Both the position numbers and the translations under genes were made by a program. Below the pieces are notes generated by a model, which saw only the letters and a program-made list of their open reading frames with translations, was not told the origin of the DNA and ran no database searches. Below, one piece after another: positions 1 to 8,442 of a DNA stretch of 64,000 nucleotides. Each line of letters starts with the position of its first letter. Within the stretch, counting starts at the first letter, position 1. This DNA comes from G965202915 sp965202915 (GTDB taxonomy: Bacteria > Pseudomonadota > Gammaproteobacteria > Eutrophobiales > Eutrophobiaceae). The stretch is taken from positions 558,001 to 622,000 of the forward strand of contig OZ241847.1 in assembly GCA_965202915.1 (NCBI GenBank). The letters are read 5' to 3'.

Positions 1-612
1 CTTCATATTCAACCGGCCAAGAAAGGACATCCCCAATAGCGGCGTCGTCGGAAAATCACCGGTGCTGATAACCGCTTCCACGTCGCTTAATTCAATATCG
101 CCAACCCGTACCTGTCTCAGATTCATCACGTAACCTCTGTCCCTGCCGGAGGCCGTATTAATCACCACTTCTCTACCTTCCAGCCGGTAATCCAGCCCCA
201 GGCGTTTTGCCAGGTGACTGTTCATCGCCACTGATGAAGCGCCGGTATCGACAAGAAAATTTACCTTAAACCCGTTAATAATGCCGCTGGTCGCGTACAT
301 GCCGCCGCGGTCAGGGGCGATGGTGATCAATTCCCCTCCGCTGGGCTTGGAAAATGAACTGCTGATTTTGGAATTAAGCGTATGGGTTTGCCGTTCACCA
401 TCCACCTCTATAACCGCTTTCTGGCTGTCCGCCGAGATCAGGGTGATGCCTTCACGGTTGGTTTCACCCTGCTCCAGCACCCGACGTTTACCGTCAATTT
501 TGACCACCGCCTTACCCTTGAACAGGCCGAGAATTTCAATATTCCCGGTCGCGATCACCGGTCTGATCCCGGTGATTAGAATAATCATGGAGAATAAGAG
601 CATTTTTTTCAT
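1..612 (-). CDS. Secreted retropepsin-like aspartic protease, C-terminus cut by window edge
   Basis: Translating the minus strand from the ATG at 612 gives a reading frame that stays open to base 1, so the C-terminus lies outside the window. The first ~20 residues (MKKMLLFSMIILITGIRPVI) form a typical signal peptide, so the protein is probably periplasmic. After ~100 residues comes the aspartic protease active-site motif VDTGASSVAMN followed by HLAKRLGL, as in the single-domain retropepsin-like bacterial proteases of the TIGR02281 type; the later segment PLLGMSFLGRLNM matches the second conserved block of that family. The usual family length is about 170-220 residues, so little is missing. 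A second ATG three codons downstream (603) is an alternative start. The family is established as protease-like; the substrate is unknown. The gene is divergent from the coiled-coil gene that starts at 974. Confidence 0.85.
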   Translation of the reverse strand, partial: MKKMLLFSMIILITGIRPVIATGNIEILGLFKGKAVVKIDGKRRVLEQGETNREGITLISADSQKAVIEVDGERQTHTLNSKISSSFSKPSGGELITIAPDRGGMYATSGIINGFKVNFLVDTGASSVAMNSHLAKRLGLDYRLEGREVVINTASGRDRGYVMNLRQVRVGDIELSDVEAVISTGDFPTTPLLGMSFLGRLNMK

Positions 613-855
613 GGTTACACCCATTATGCAGTATCGTGGTGCGAATGAAACAGATTTTAATACTTTCCGCCCTGTATGGGCACTTCCGGCACCCTCAAAG
701 ACGGATAATTACCTTGAGCCAATAATACCATACTGATCATACTGAGCCCCGACACCAATACCAAGACCGCGGAATTTAAAAAACTTTCCCACCACCTTAA
801 TCAGACCATACCATAATATAATAATGAGCCGTGCAGCCCCCTGCTGAAAATTTAT

Positions 856-884
856 TTGATAACGGCCGGACGTGCTTCTATACT
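856..884 (+). promoter_or_regulatory. Probable sigma70 promoter for the coiled-coil gene
   Basis: TTGATA at 856-861 and TATACT at 879-884 are separated by 17 bases, a near-consensus -35/-10 pair. It lies 90 bases upstream of the chosen start at 974, in the divergent intergenic region 613-973. I see no other gene in that region. Confidence 0.5.
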
Positions 885-973
885 GGCCATATGAGAGATC
901 TGAGCATACCGGTAACACACCGTGGCAAGCGGAAGATCCCTGCCATACCGATAAAATCATCCGGCACCTGAAT

Positions 974-1765
974 ATGGAAGCCCTCGCATTTGACACCCAT
1001 AAATTTGTCAAGCACCTGACTGAATCCGGTTTCACCGAAGCGCAGGCCGAAGCCCTGGCCGGTGAGCAGGTCGCTATGATCAACAGCAATCTGGCCACCC
1101 AGTCGGACATTGCCGGGGTGAAGGCGGACATAGAGAAACTACGCCTGACTACCAGCGAGAACATAGAGAAACTACGCCTGGCCTCCAGCGAGGACATGGA
1201 GAAACTACGCCTGGCCACCCAGGCGGACATAGCCGAGGTGAAGGCGGACATAGAGAAACTACGCCTGGCCACCAGCGAGGACATGGAGAAACTGCGCCTG
1301 GCTACCCAGTTGGACATTGCCGAGGTGAAGGCGGACATAGAGAAACTGCGCGCGGACACCAAGGCGGACATTGCCGAGGTGAGGGCGGACATAGAGAAAC
1401 TGCGCGCGGACACCAGGGCGGACATTGCTGAGGTGAAGGCGGACATAGAGAAACTGCGCGCGGACACCAGGGCGGACATAGCCGAGGTGAAGGCGGACAT
1501 AGAGAAACTGCGCCTGGCCACCCAGGCGGACATAGAGAAACTGCGCGCGGACACCAGGGCGGACATTGCCGAGGTGAAGGCGGACATAGAGAAACTGCGC
1601 CTGGCCACCCAGGGGGAAATAGAGAAACTGCGTGCGGACACCAGGGCGGACATTGCCGAGGTGAGGGCGGACATTGCCAATACCGAATCAAGACTGACGC
1701 GCTGGATCATTGGTGCAATGATTGCGCAGATCGGCGTGGTTGTCGGGTTGATTAAATTGAGTTGA
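974..1765 (+). CDS. DUF1640-like repetitive coiled-coil protein with C-terminal membrane anchor
   Basis: 263 residues from the ATG at 974; an upstream in-frame start at 872 would add 34 residues of poor composition. The N-terminal ~40 residues (ALAFDTHKFVKHLTESGFTE, then AQAEALA) resemble the head of the DUF1640 / CCDC90-like family. The middle ~190 residues are a long charged helix built from repeated blocks such as ADIEKLR, ADTRADIAEVK and LATQADIEKLR, the in-register pattern of a continuous coiled coil. The last ~25 residues (RWIIGAMIAQIGVVVGLIKL) are a single transmembrane segment. So the protein is probably an elongated, oligomeric, membrane-tethered rod. Its function is not known. The DNA of the repeats is strongly conserved, which points to recent expansion or contraction. 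The stop codon runs directly into a copy of the dispersed hairpin repeat. Confidence 0.7.
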   Translation: MEALAFDTHKFVKHLTESGFTEAQAEALAGEQVAMINSNLATQSDIAGVKADIEKLRLTTSENIEKLRLASSEDMEKLRLATQADIAEVKADIEKLRLATSEDMEKLRLATQLDIAEVKADIEKLRADTKADIAEVRADIEKLRADTRADIAEVKADIEKLRADTRADIAEVKADIEKLRLATQADIEKLRADTRADIAEVKADIEKLRLATQGEIEKLRADTRADIAEVRADIANTESRLTRWIIGAMIAQIGVVVGLIKLS

Positions 1766-1820
1766 CAGGAGTCGGGGTCTCCCGACCCCGATAAAACACA
1801 CACCCGGCACGCCGGATTCC
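1765..1820. repeat. Dispersed copy of the hairpin repeat, module C
   Basis: This segment has ACAGGAG, then the inverted repeat TCGGGGTCTCCCGACCCCGA, then the tail ending GGCACGCCGGATTCC. It matches one module of the 18.2-22.4 kb array in reverse orientation. It begins at the last base of the coiled-coil gene's stop codon, so it could act as a 3'-end hairpin for that transcript. Confidence 0.8.
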
Positions 1821-1874
1821 TCAATCACCCCCGGATCCCCGAACTGCACCGAAGTCTTTGCCGAATCAACATCA

Positions 1875-1919
1875 CCCCCCCCCAACCCCCCAACCCCCCA
1901 ACCCCCCTTATCAGGGGGG
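1875..1919 (-). other. G-quadruplex-type tract and G6/C6 hairpin
   Basis: The plus strand has C9-AA-C6-AA-C6-AA-C6, so the minus strand has four runs of at least six G separated by TT, a textbook quadruplex-forming pattern. The last C6 is followed by TTATCA and G6, giving a six-base-pair GC hairpin. It lies in the gene-free stretch 1821-2250 between convergent genes. Apart from this and the repeat module I see nothing in that stretch. Confidence 0.6.
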
Positions 1920-2250
1920 CTACTGAGCAACACCGGGACTTTGCCTGAACTGGACTGTGAGCGGTGCTGAGTTGGGGGGCGATGGTATTGTTGGTTTTTA
2001 TACCCGCGACGGGAGTCACGGGTTCCTGTAAAGGCGCCGCCCGCCTGCTGGTCAATTATCAAGGATGTGAATGTTGCCAGGGAGGTTTATCTGGGGCGAT
2101 GCAGGCTGTATAAAAAAGTGAGGCCGGTTGAGTACGGCGTTTGCTTATATATAATCGTTTTTGGCCGCCCTCATTCATGCACGGGTGAATTTTGCTAAAA
2201 TCACCGTGCGGTTGACGACCCTGAAACGGTTGATGGCCTTGAAGCGGGAA

Positions 2251-3300
2251 TTATCGATCGCTGTCTTCTTGATCGCGAAATTGCTTTTTTTTGATTTCTC
2301 TGCTCTGCTGAGCTTCCAGGGATAAGGTGGCAACGGGCCGTGCTTCCAGACGACGAATACCGATTTCTTCACCGGTTTCTTCACAGTAGCCATAACTGCC
2401 GTCTTCAATACGTAATAATGCTTTATTGATTTTTCTTAATAATTTACGTTCTCGGTCGCGAGTGCGTAACTCAAATCCAAATTCGGTCTCCTGAGTAGCT
2501 CGATCAGTGGGGTCTGCAAAATTGGCGGCATCCTCTTTCATGTGGTGAACCGTCACTTCCACTTCCTGCATAAGATGACGCTTCCAGTCAAGCAGAATTT
2601 GCTTGAAATGTTCCAATTGCTTTGGACTCATATATTCTTCGCCTTGCCTTTCCTGGTATGGCGTAATGCGTCTCTTTCTGGCTGCGGTCTTCCCGGCTGT
2701 TTTCTTTTTGGCTGCGGTCTTCCTGGCTGCTTTCTTTTTGGCTGCGGTCTTCCTGGCTGCTTTCTTTTTGGCAGCGGTCTTCCTGGTTGTTTTCTTTTTG
2801 GCTGCGGTCTTCCTGGTTGCTTTCTTTTTGGCAGCGGTCTTCCTGGTCGTTTTCTTTTTGGCTGCGGTCTTCCTAGCCGTTTTCTTTTTGGCTAAGGTCT
2901 TCCTGACCGTTTTCTTTTTGGCTGCGGCCTTCCTGGCGGTTTTCTTTTTGGCTATGGTCTTCCTGGCGGTTTTCTTTTTGGTTGCGGTCTTCCTGGCGGT
3001 TTTCTTTTTGGCTAAGGTCTTCCTGACCGTTTTCTTTTTGGCTGCGGCCTTCCTGGTCGTTTTCTTTTTGGCTGCGGTCTTCCTGGCCGTTTTCTTTTTG
3101 GCTAAGGTCTTCCTGACCGTTTTCTTTTTGGCTATGGCCTTCCTGGCCGTTTTCTTTTTGGCTATGGTCTTCCCGGCCGTTTTCTTTTCGACTGCGGTCT
3201 TTCTGACTGTTTTCTTTGCGGCTGCGGTTTTCCCGGCCGTTTTCTTTTTAGCTGCGGTTTTCCCGGCCGCTTTTTTCTTGTTCACGATGTTCTTTGCCAC
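2251..3300 (-). CDS. DksA-family transcription factor with H1-like Lys/Ala tail and degenerate zinc site
   Basis: 349 residues. Residues ~1-215 are an extremely basic tail of ten-residue repeats of the type KKKTARKTAA, like histone H1 C-termini or AlgP/HctB-type bacterial proteins. Residues ~225-349 are a DksA domain: a coiled-coil with the tip motif DPTDRATQE, which keeps the two acidic residues and alanine that E. coli DksA inserts into the RNA polymerase secondary channel, then RDRERKLLRKI and IGIRRLEARP. The C4 zinc finger of DksA is mostly gone: the first Cys remains (YGYCEETG) but the other three positions are Thr, Ser and Ala. Zinc-independent DksA paralogues with lost cysteines are known (for example DksA2 of Pseudomonas). 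Inference: a DksA variant that also binds DNA or nucleic acid non-specifically. The start at 3300 is the first ATG of the tail. Confidence 0.85.
   Translation of the reverse strand: MAKNIVNKKKAAGKTAAKKKTAGKTAAAKKTVRKTAVEKKTAGKTIAKKKTARKAIAKKKTVRKTLAKKKTARKTAAKKKTTRKAAAKKKTVRKTLAKKKTARKTATKKKTARKTIAKKKTARKAAAKKKTVRKTLAKKKTARKTAAKKKTTRKTAAKKKATRKTAAKKKTTRKTAAKKKAARKTAAKKKAARKTAAKKKTAGKTAARKRRITPYQERQGEEYMSPKQLEHFKQILLDWKRHLMQEVEVTVHHMKEDAANFADPTDRATQETEFGFELRTRDRERKLLRKINKALLRIEDGSYGYCEETGEEIGIRRLEARPVATLSLEAQQSREIKKKQFRDQEDSDR
2670..3260 (-). repeat. 30 bp tandem repeat encoding the Lys/Ala tail of the DksA-like protein
   Basis: On the plus strand, successive 30-base units of the type TTTTTGGCTGCGGTCTTCCTGG are visible, two per 60 bases, close to twenty in all. 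Each encodes ten residues (KKKTARKTAA and variants). Variation is mainly at a few third and first codon positions, so frame and basic charge are kept. Confidence 0.85.
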
Positions 3301-3475
3301 TTTGTTTTTGGTCCTTGTCGTTATCCCGGTTGCTATATCCTCAACTATTTCGCCTGTAAAATCAGCGCTTGCATTATATACCCGAATGGTCGGGATGAAT
3401 CAATTGTTGATTAAAATTAATCGGTAGCCGGTCACGCTGGGGGCAATTTTAGCCTCCGATACTGTCAACCTTGAT

Positions 3476-3865
3476 TTATGGCAAGTGCACTTGCATTGGC
3501 GGCGTCCAATCCGGACTGCAATGATCGGCCACTACGGTTGTGTGGATGCCTCCTCTGACGTTGAATTTTGCAGTCAATCGCATAAACCGGGGGGACAGGG
3601 CATGGACTAAGTCGGCCAGTATCTTATTGGTCACGGCCTCGTGAAACGCCCCCTGTTCACGGTAAGATCGAATGTATAATTTCAGTGCCTTTAATTCTAT
3701 GCAGTATTGATCCGGTACATAATCAAGCTTCAGGGTGGCAAAATCCGGTTGACCGGTTTTGGGGCAGAGACAGGTGAATTCGGGTATGGAGATATGAATG
3801 CTATAGTCTCTTTCAGGTGCGGGATTTGCAAAGGTTTCAAAGAGTTCGGCGGCTTGTGATACCAT
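3476..3865 (-). CDS. queF: NADPH-dependent 7-cyano-7-deazaguanine reductase, type I QueF
   Basis: QueF reduces preQ0 to preQ1 in queuosine biosynthesis. The 129-residue product starts at the ATG at 3865; an upstream in-frame start at 3934 would add 23 residues unlike the family. Visible family motifs are FTCLCPKTGQPDFA, containing the catalytic Cys that forms the thioimide and the following Asp, and GAFHEAVTN, containing the His-Glu pair that contacts substrate. The length fits the short, unimodular (type I) form. It is divergent from smc across a short AT-rich region (3866-4036) that presumably holds both promoters. Confidence 0.93.
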   Translation of the reverse strand: MVSQAAELFETFANPAPERDYSIHISIPEFTCLCPKTGQPDFATLKLDYVPDQYCIELKALKLYIRSYREQGAFHEAVTNKILADLVHALSPRFMRLTAKFNVRGGIHTTVVADHCSPDWTPPMQVHLP

Positions 3866-4036
3866 TAGGGTTATTCCAGTAATTAATGGGTTGAAAACAT
3901 TGGTTGCGGCTTTCCAGCTATTAATAAAATACATTAATTTACTATAAATAATATATACATATCAATAAATAAATCTATTAAGTTAAACTGATATATAACA
4001 TGAGCTCGGGTTAAACTCCGGGTAGTGTATCGTCTT

Positions 4037-7000
4037 ATGCGCCTGTCTAACATAAAATTATCCGGATTTAAATCTTTTGTCGACCCGACCACGCTCAAAA
4101 TACCCGGCAACCTGGTGGGTATTGTTGGTCCCAATGGTTGCGGTAAATCAAATATTATCGATGCGTTGATATGGGTAATGGGTGAGAGTTCCGCCAGACA
4201 TTTACGTGGCAATGCATTAACCGATATTATTTTTAATGGCGCCGGCCAGAGAAAGTCAGTTGGCCAGGCTACCGTTGAATTGATCTTCGATAATACTGAT
4301 AAAAAACTGGGTGGGCAGTATGCCTCCTACAATGAAATCTCGATTAAACGTCAAATCAATCGAGAGGGTGTTTCCAGTTATTATTTGAATGGGGGCCGCT
4401 GTCGGCGACGGGATATTACCGGGATATTTTTAGGTACCGGTCTGGGACCCCGCAGTTATGCCGTTATTGAGCAGGGGATGATTGCCCGTCTGATTGAGGC
4501 CAGGCCGGATGAATTGCGGGCATTTCTTGAAGAGGCGGCGGGCATTTCCAAATACAGGGAACGCCGCAGGGAAACCCAAAATCGCATTGAACATACCAAT
4601 GATAATATCAATAGAATCAATGATGTAATAGCAGAAATTAAGAAACAGATTAGCTATTTGAAGCGACAGGCAAAAGTGGCCGAGCGTTATCAATTATTGA
4701 AGCAACAGGAACGCACCTTCAAAGCCGAGCAGTTGGCACTGGGATGGAGAGATTTAGAGTCCGAATCCGACCGAAAAAAGGCATTGCTTATGGAACATGA
4801 AAATCTGATGGAGGCGGCCAGGGCCAGCTTACGTTCAGTTGAGGCGGACGTTGAGAAGCATCGTAATGAATTAACCCAGGCCAATACCCATTTCAATCAC
4901 TGTCAGTCCGGCTATTACAGTATCAGCGGTGATATTTCCCAGCTTGAACAAAATATTCAACATACGCATGAAAGGCAGACCTCTCTCAGCGCTGATCTGG
5001 AACAGGCGCGTGCCGATCTGCAACAAACCCGCGCCCAGTATGAGCATGATAAGCGGCAACTGCAGGCCCTGGATAAAGAATTGGCGGAGCTTGAACCGGA
5101 ATTGCAGAGTGCGGAACTCAAAAGCGATGACGCACAAAAATTATTGAATGAAGCCGAATCGATCATGCAGGGCTGGCAAACCGAATGGGATGCCTTTAAT
5201 CAAACCCGCGCCGATCTTGAGCGTCAATGCCAACTTGATCAAACTCGACTGGAGCATCTTGAACACAGTATTGATGACATAATAAGCAGGCGCACACAGC
5301 TTGAGGACGAACTGCACACCATCGAGGCCAGGGATCCGGGCCGGCAAACCAGGCAGCTTAGGGAAAACTTCGATCAGAAACAGTCTGAGCTGGCGCAGTT
5401 GAGAACGAAACAGGCGGATGCCATTGAAGAGATGCAACGGGGGCGAAAAGAATCGGCCATCATCAGCAACCGGCTGGATGAAACACGTTCGGAGCAGCAA
5501 TTATTGAAAGGCCAACTGGCGTCACTGGAGGCCTTACAGCAGGATGATCTTGGCTATAATGATCGGCGGCCGGATGACTGGTTACGGCAAAATAATATTA
5601 ACAATATCGGTCATTTAGCCAAACAACTGGAGGTCGAATCTGAATGGATAAAAGCATTGGAAATGGTTACCGGCGGCCATCTGCAAAGCCTGTATATCGA
5701 AGACCTGGCAGCGTTGTTAAACCGGATCGATGATGGAGTCCCGGATATCAACGTGGTGGCGCCCAGGGGCCGGCCTGATCGCCATCCCAGGTGGACCCGA
5801 TTGATTGAAAAAATTAATAACGATCTTTCGCTGCCCTCGCCATTGGAATCGGTTTTTATCGCCGCCGATTGGGCCACCGCATTGGCAATGAGAAATGAAC
5901 TGGAGGCTTATGAATCGATAGTGACCGCCGACGGGGTCTGGATGGGGGTAAATTGGCTGGTTATTCACCGTGAAGCTCAGAATGACGCCGGCACATTGTT
6001 GCGTGAACAAAATATCACTGGCCTGCGCGAAAAATTACAACGGGCCGATGAGCGGGTAACGGCGCTGACCAAAGAACTGGATGAAAGTAATAAACTGCCG
6101 GAGCAGGCCGAGCAGAAACGCGATCAGACTCAACAACGGATCCACGATCTGCAATCGGAGATAGCGGAACTCAGCGGTTCAATCGCGACCAACGAAACGC
6201 AATCCAGGCAGAACCTTATGCGCACGGACCGGATTGCGGCTGAGCTGGAGCAGTTGTCGGAGCGGCAACAGGATGCTCATGATAATCGCCACGAGATTAA
6301 ACGCCACTTGTCGAACCTTGCCGATGATCAACAAAAATTGCATCATCGGCATGAAGAGTTAGTGGCCCTGCGGGAAAAATACCAGGACTCCCTGGATACC
6401 GCTCGACCCAGATGGCGGAATGCGCGTGAACAAAGCCACCGTATTGAGTTGCGAATCGAGTCCCTGCGGTCGCGACGGGATTTATCGGATCAGGCGATCA
6501 AACGAAATAACAGCCAGTTGTCACAGCTTGATGGACGTTGTAACGCCCTGGAGACCGATTTGGCACAGTGTCGGGAACCGCTTAACCGGCTTCAATCCGA
6601 CTTGAAACAAAAACTGGAGGAAAAAATTTCCGTCGATCAGGGCTTAACCCAGGCAAGGGCGGAGGTGCAGACCGTGGAAACAAACCTGCGCGAGCGGGAA
6701 CGGATGCAGGTTCAATATCAGCAAAATACCCGGGAATTGCAGTCTTCCGTTGAACAGGCCAGGCTGGACGTCAATGAATCCGGGGTCAGATTGCAGACCG
6801 TTGAAGAGCAATTAGAGGAAACCGGCCGGAACCTGACGGAATTACTCGGTCAGCTTGAAGAGGACGCAAAGTCGTCCGATTGGCGGGATAAGCTGGCGGA
6901 GGTGACCCGCAAAATTGAAAAACTGGGCCCGGTCAATCTTGCCGCGATGGATGAATTTAACCAATTAACCGAGCGTAAAACCTATCTTGACGGCCAACTT

Positions 7001-7540
7001 GCCGATTTGAATGATGCATTGACCACGCTGGAAAACGTCATACACAAAATAGACCGGGAGACCAGAACCCGTTTTAAGGAGACGTTTGACGGCTTGAATC
7101 ATCATTTGGAGACGATGTTTCCGCAATTATTTGGCGGCGGCCGGGCCTATCTTGAATTAACCGGCAGTGATTGGCTGGAGACCGGTGTCACGATCATGGC
7201 CAGGCCGCCCGGAAAGCGTAACAGTACGATTCAGTTATTATCGGGTGGAGAAAAGGCGCTGACCGCGGTCGCGTTGGTTTTTTCAATTTTCAAATTGAAC
7301 CCGGCGCCTTTCTGCATTCTCGATGAGGTTGATGCACCGCTGGATGACACTAATATCGGTCGGTTTGGTGATCTGGTTGTCTCCATGTCCAAAGACGTGC
7401 AATTTATTCTGATCACCCATAATAAAATTACCATGGAAAAAACCCGGCACCTGCTCGGCGTGACCATGCAGGAATCCGGCGTTTCAAGATTGGTTTCCGT
7501 GGATATGGATGCCGCCATTGAGATGGCCGCGATGGCGTAA
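4037..7540 (+). CDS. smc: Chromosome partition protein Smc
   Basis: 1167 residues, the usual Smc length. The N-terminal head has the Walker A motif GPNGCGKSN near residue 32, followed by two long coiled-coil arms around a hinge near residues 505-620. The C-terminal head has the ABC signature LLSGGEKALTAVAL and Walker B FCILDEVDAPLDD. The ATG at 4037 (MRLSNIKLSGFKSF) is the family start; a GTG at 4025 is less likely. Smc forms the condensin complex that organises and segregates the chromosome. It is followed by zipA and ligA, an order typical of gammaproteobacteria. Confidence 0.97.
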   Translation: MRLSNIKLSGFKSFVDPTTLKIPGNLVGIVGPNGCGKSNIIDALIWVMGESSARHLRGNALTDIIFNGAGQRKSVGQATVELIFDNTDKKLGGQYASYNEISIKRQINREGVSSYYLNGGRCRRRDITGIFLGTGLGPRSYAVIEQGMIARLIEARPDELRAFLEEAAGISKYRERRRETQNRIEHTNDNINRINDVIAEIKKQISYLKRQAKVAERYQLLKQQERTFKAEQLALGWRDLESESDRKKALLMEHENLMEAARASLRSVEADVEKHRNELTQANTHFNHCQSGYYSISGDISQLEQNIQHTHERQTSLSADLEQARADLQQTRAQYEHDKRQLQALDKELAELEPELQSAELKSDDAQKLLNEAESIMQGWQTEWDAFNQTRADLERQCQLDQTRLEHLEHSIDDIISRRTQLEDELHTIEARDPGRQTRQLRENFDQKQSELAQLRTKQADAIEEMQRGRKESAIISNRLDETRSEQQLLKGQLASLEALQQDDLGYNDRRPDDWLRQNNINNIGHLAKQLEVESEWIKALEMVTGGHLQSLYIEDLAALLNRIDDGVPDINVVAPRGRPDRHPRWTRLIEKINNDLSLPSPLESVFIAADWATALAMRNELEAYESIVTADGVWMGVNWLVIHREAQNDAGTLLREQNITGLREKLQRADERVTALTKELDESNKLPEQAEQKRDQTQQRIHDLQSEIAELSGSIATNETQSRQNLMRTDRIAAELEQLSERQQDAHDNRHEIKRHLSNLADDQQKLHHRHEELVALREKYQDSLDTARPRWRNAREQSHRIELRIESLRSRRDLSDQAIKRNNSQLSQLDGRCNALETDLAQCREPLNRLQSDLKQKLEEKISVDQGLTQARAEVQTVETNLRERERMQVQYQQNTRELQSSVEQARLDVNESGVRLQTVEEQLEETGRNLTELLGQLEEDAKSSDWRDKLAEVTRKIEKLGPVNLAAMDEFNQLTERKTYLDGQLADLNDALTTLENVIHKIDRETRTRFKETFDGLNHHLETMFPQLFGGGRAYLELTGSDWLETGVTIMARPPGKRNSTIQLLSGGEKALTAVALVFSIFKLNPAPFCILDEVDAPLDDTNIGRFGDLVVSMSKDVQFILITHNKITMEKTRHLLGVTMQESGVSRLVSVDMDAAIEMAAMA

Positions 7541-7650
7541 ATGTAATATTCACCATTTTGAGAACACCCTTTGAGAACGCCCATTGTGCAGATAAGCAGT
7601 ATTGATATCGCAGGGTTGCCTGCTCAACCGCCCCCTCTGCAGGGTTGATT

Positions 7651-8442
7651 ATGGACAATTTGCGATTGGTTTTATTTATTACCGGCATTTTAATATTTGC
7701 CGGGATTTATTTATGGGAAATACGCAAATCACCGCCGGATAATCGCAAACGAAGCATGGATCCCCCCGGCGGGCAGCCCGATGAACCGGCAAGCGACGCG
7801 GCCACCGGCGGGCCTGAGCGGATACAGGGTGCCACCGACGTGATGGCCGATCCTGAGCCGGGCATGAGCGATCCCGCGGGGGCTGCAGGCGCTGAAGCAG
7901 GGCCGTTCAATCGCGCCACCGGGGGAATCGCCGAGCCGGATACCGGAAGTGCCGGGGAAAGCCCTGAGCGTGCGCGGGGGGAAGCCGCGGTAACAAGCGC
8001 GGAACCAGTCAGCGGGCTGAAAAACAGCAGTGTCGATCCCGAACAAGAACTGATCACGTTATTTATAACGGCCACTGAGGACAACGTCTTCAACGGCGCG
8101 GATATCAGTCGCGCCGCCCGCGACGCCGGCATGATGTACGGACCCATGAAAATCTTTCATTATTTTGGTTCGGAGCGGATGCAATCCGATCAACCCCTTT
8201 TCAGCATGGCCAATATGTTTGAACCGGGCGCATTTGATCTGGAGACCATGTCCGAGTTTGAAACAACGGGGATCGCTCTGTTCATATACTTATCGGCGCT
8301 GGTGGAGGGTCAGGACGCATTCGACCTGTTTATCAATAGTGTCCGTGAAATTGCAACCACCCTGGGCGGCAATATTCGGATGATTAACCAGGAACTGCTT
8401 GACGACGCCGATATTGAGGCCATGCGCAAACGGATAAAATGA
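7651..8442 (+). CDS. zipA: Cell division protein ZipA
   Basis: ZipA anchors the FtsZ ring to the inner membrane. The 263-residue product has an N-terminal transmembrane segment (RLVLFITGILIFAGIYLW) followed by basic residues. A long Pro/Gly/Ala/Glu-rich linker covers residues ~30-130, and a C-terminal ZipA domain of ~135 residues starts at ITLFITATED and includes FHYFG, FSMANMFEPG and TTGIALFI. The ATG at 7651 is chosen over a TTG two codons upstream. The last four bases overlap the ligA start (ATGA), indicating translational coupling. Confidence 0.95.
   Translation: MDNLRLVLFITGILIFAGIYLWEIRKSPPDNRKRSMDPPGGQPDEPASDAATGGPERIQGATDVMADPEPGMSDPAGAAGAEAGPFNRATGGIAEPDTGSAGESPERARGEAAVTSAEPVSGLKNSSVDPEQELITLFITATEDNVFNGADISRAARDAGMMYGPMKIFHYFGSERMQSDQPLFSMANMFEPGAFDLETMSEFETTGIALFIYLSALVEGQDAFDLFINSVREIATTLGGNIRMINQELLDDADIEAMRKRIK

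Noticed and set aside
1765..1820. Intrinsic terminator made by the repeat hairpin
   Set aside because: The hairpin is strong but no T-run follows it on the plus strand, so I list it only as a repeat.
709..1824. 371-codon minus-strand frame with FSMSAFTSAMSALVSARS repeats
   Set aside because: Mirror of the coiled-coil repeats; the plus-strand frame has a promoter, a natural start and a membrane anchor.
2603..3427. 274-codon plus-strand frame rich in FFLAAVFL repeats
   Set aside because: Antisense to the Lys/Ala repeats of the DksA-like gene, whose C-terminal domain is clearly real.
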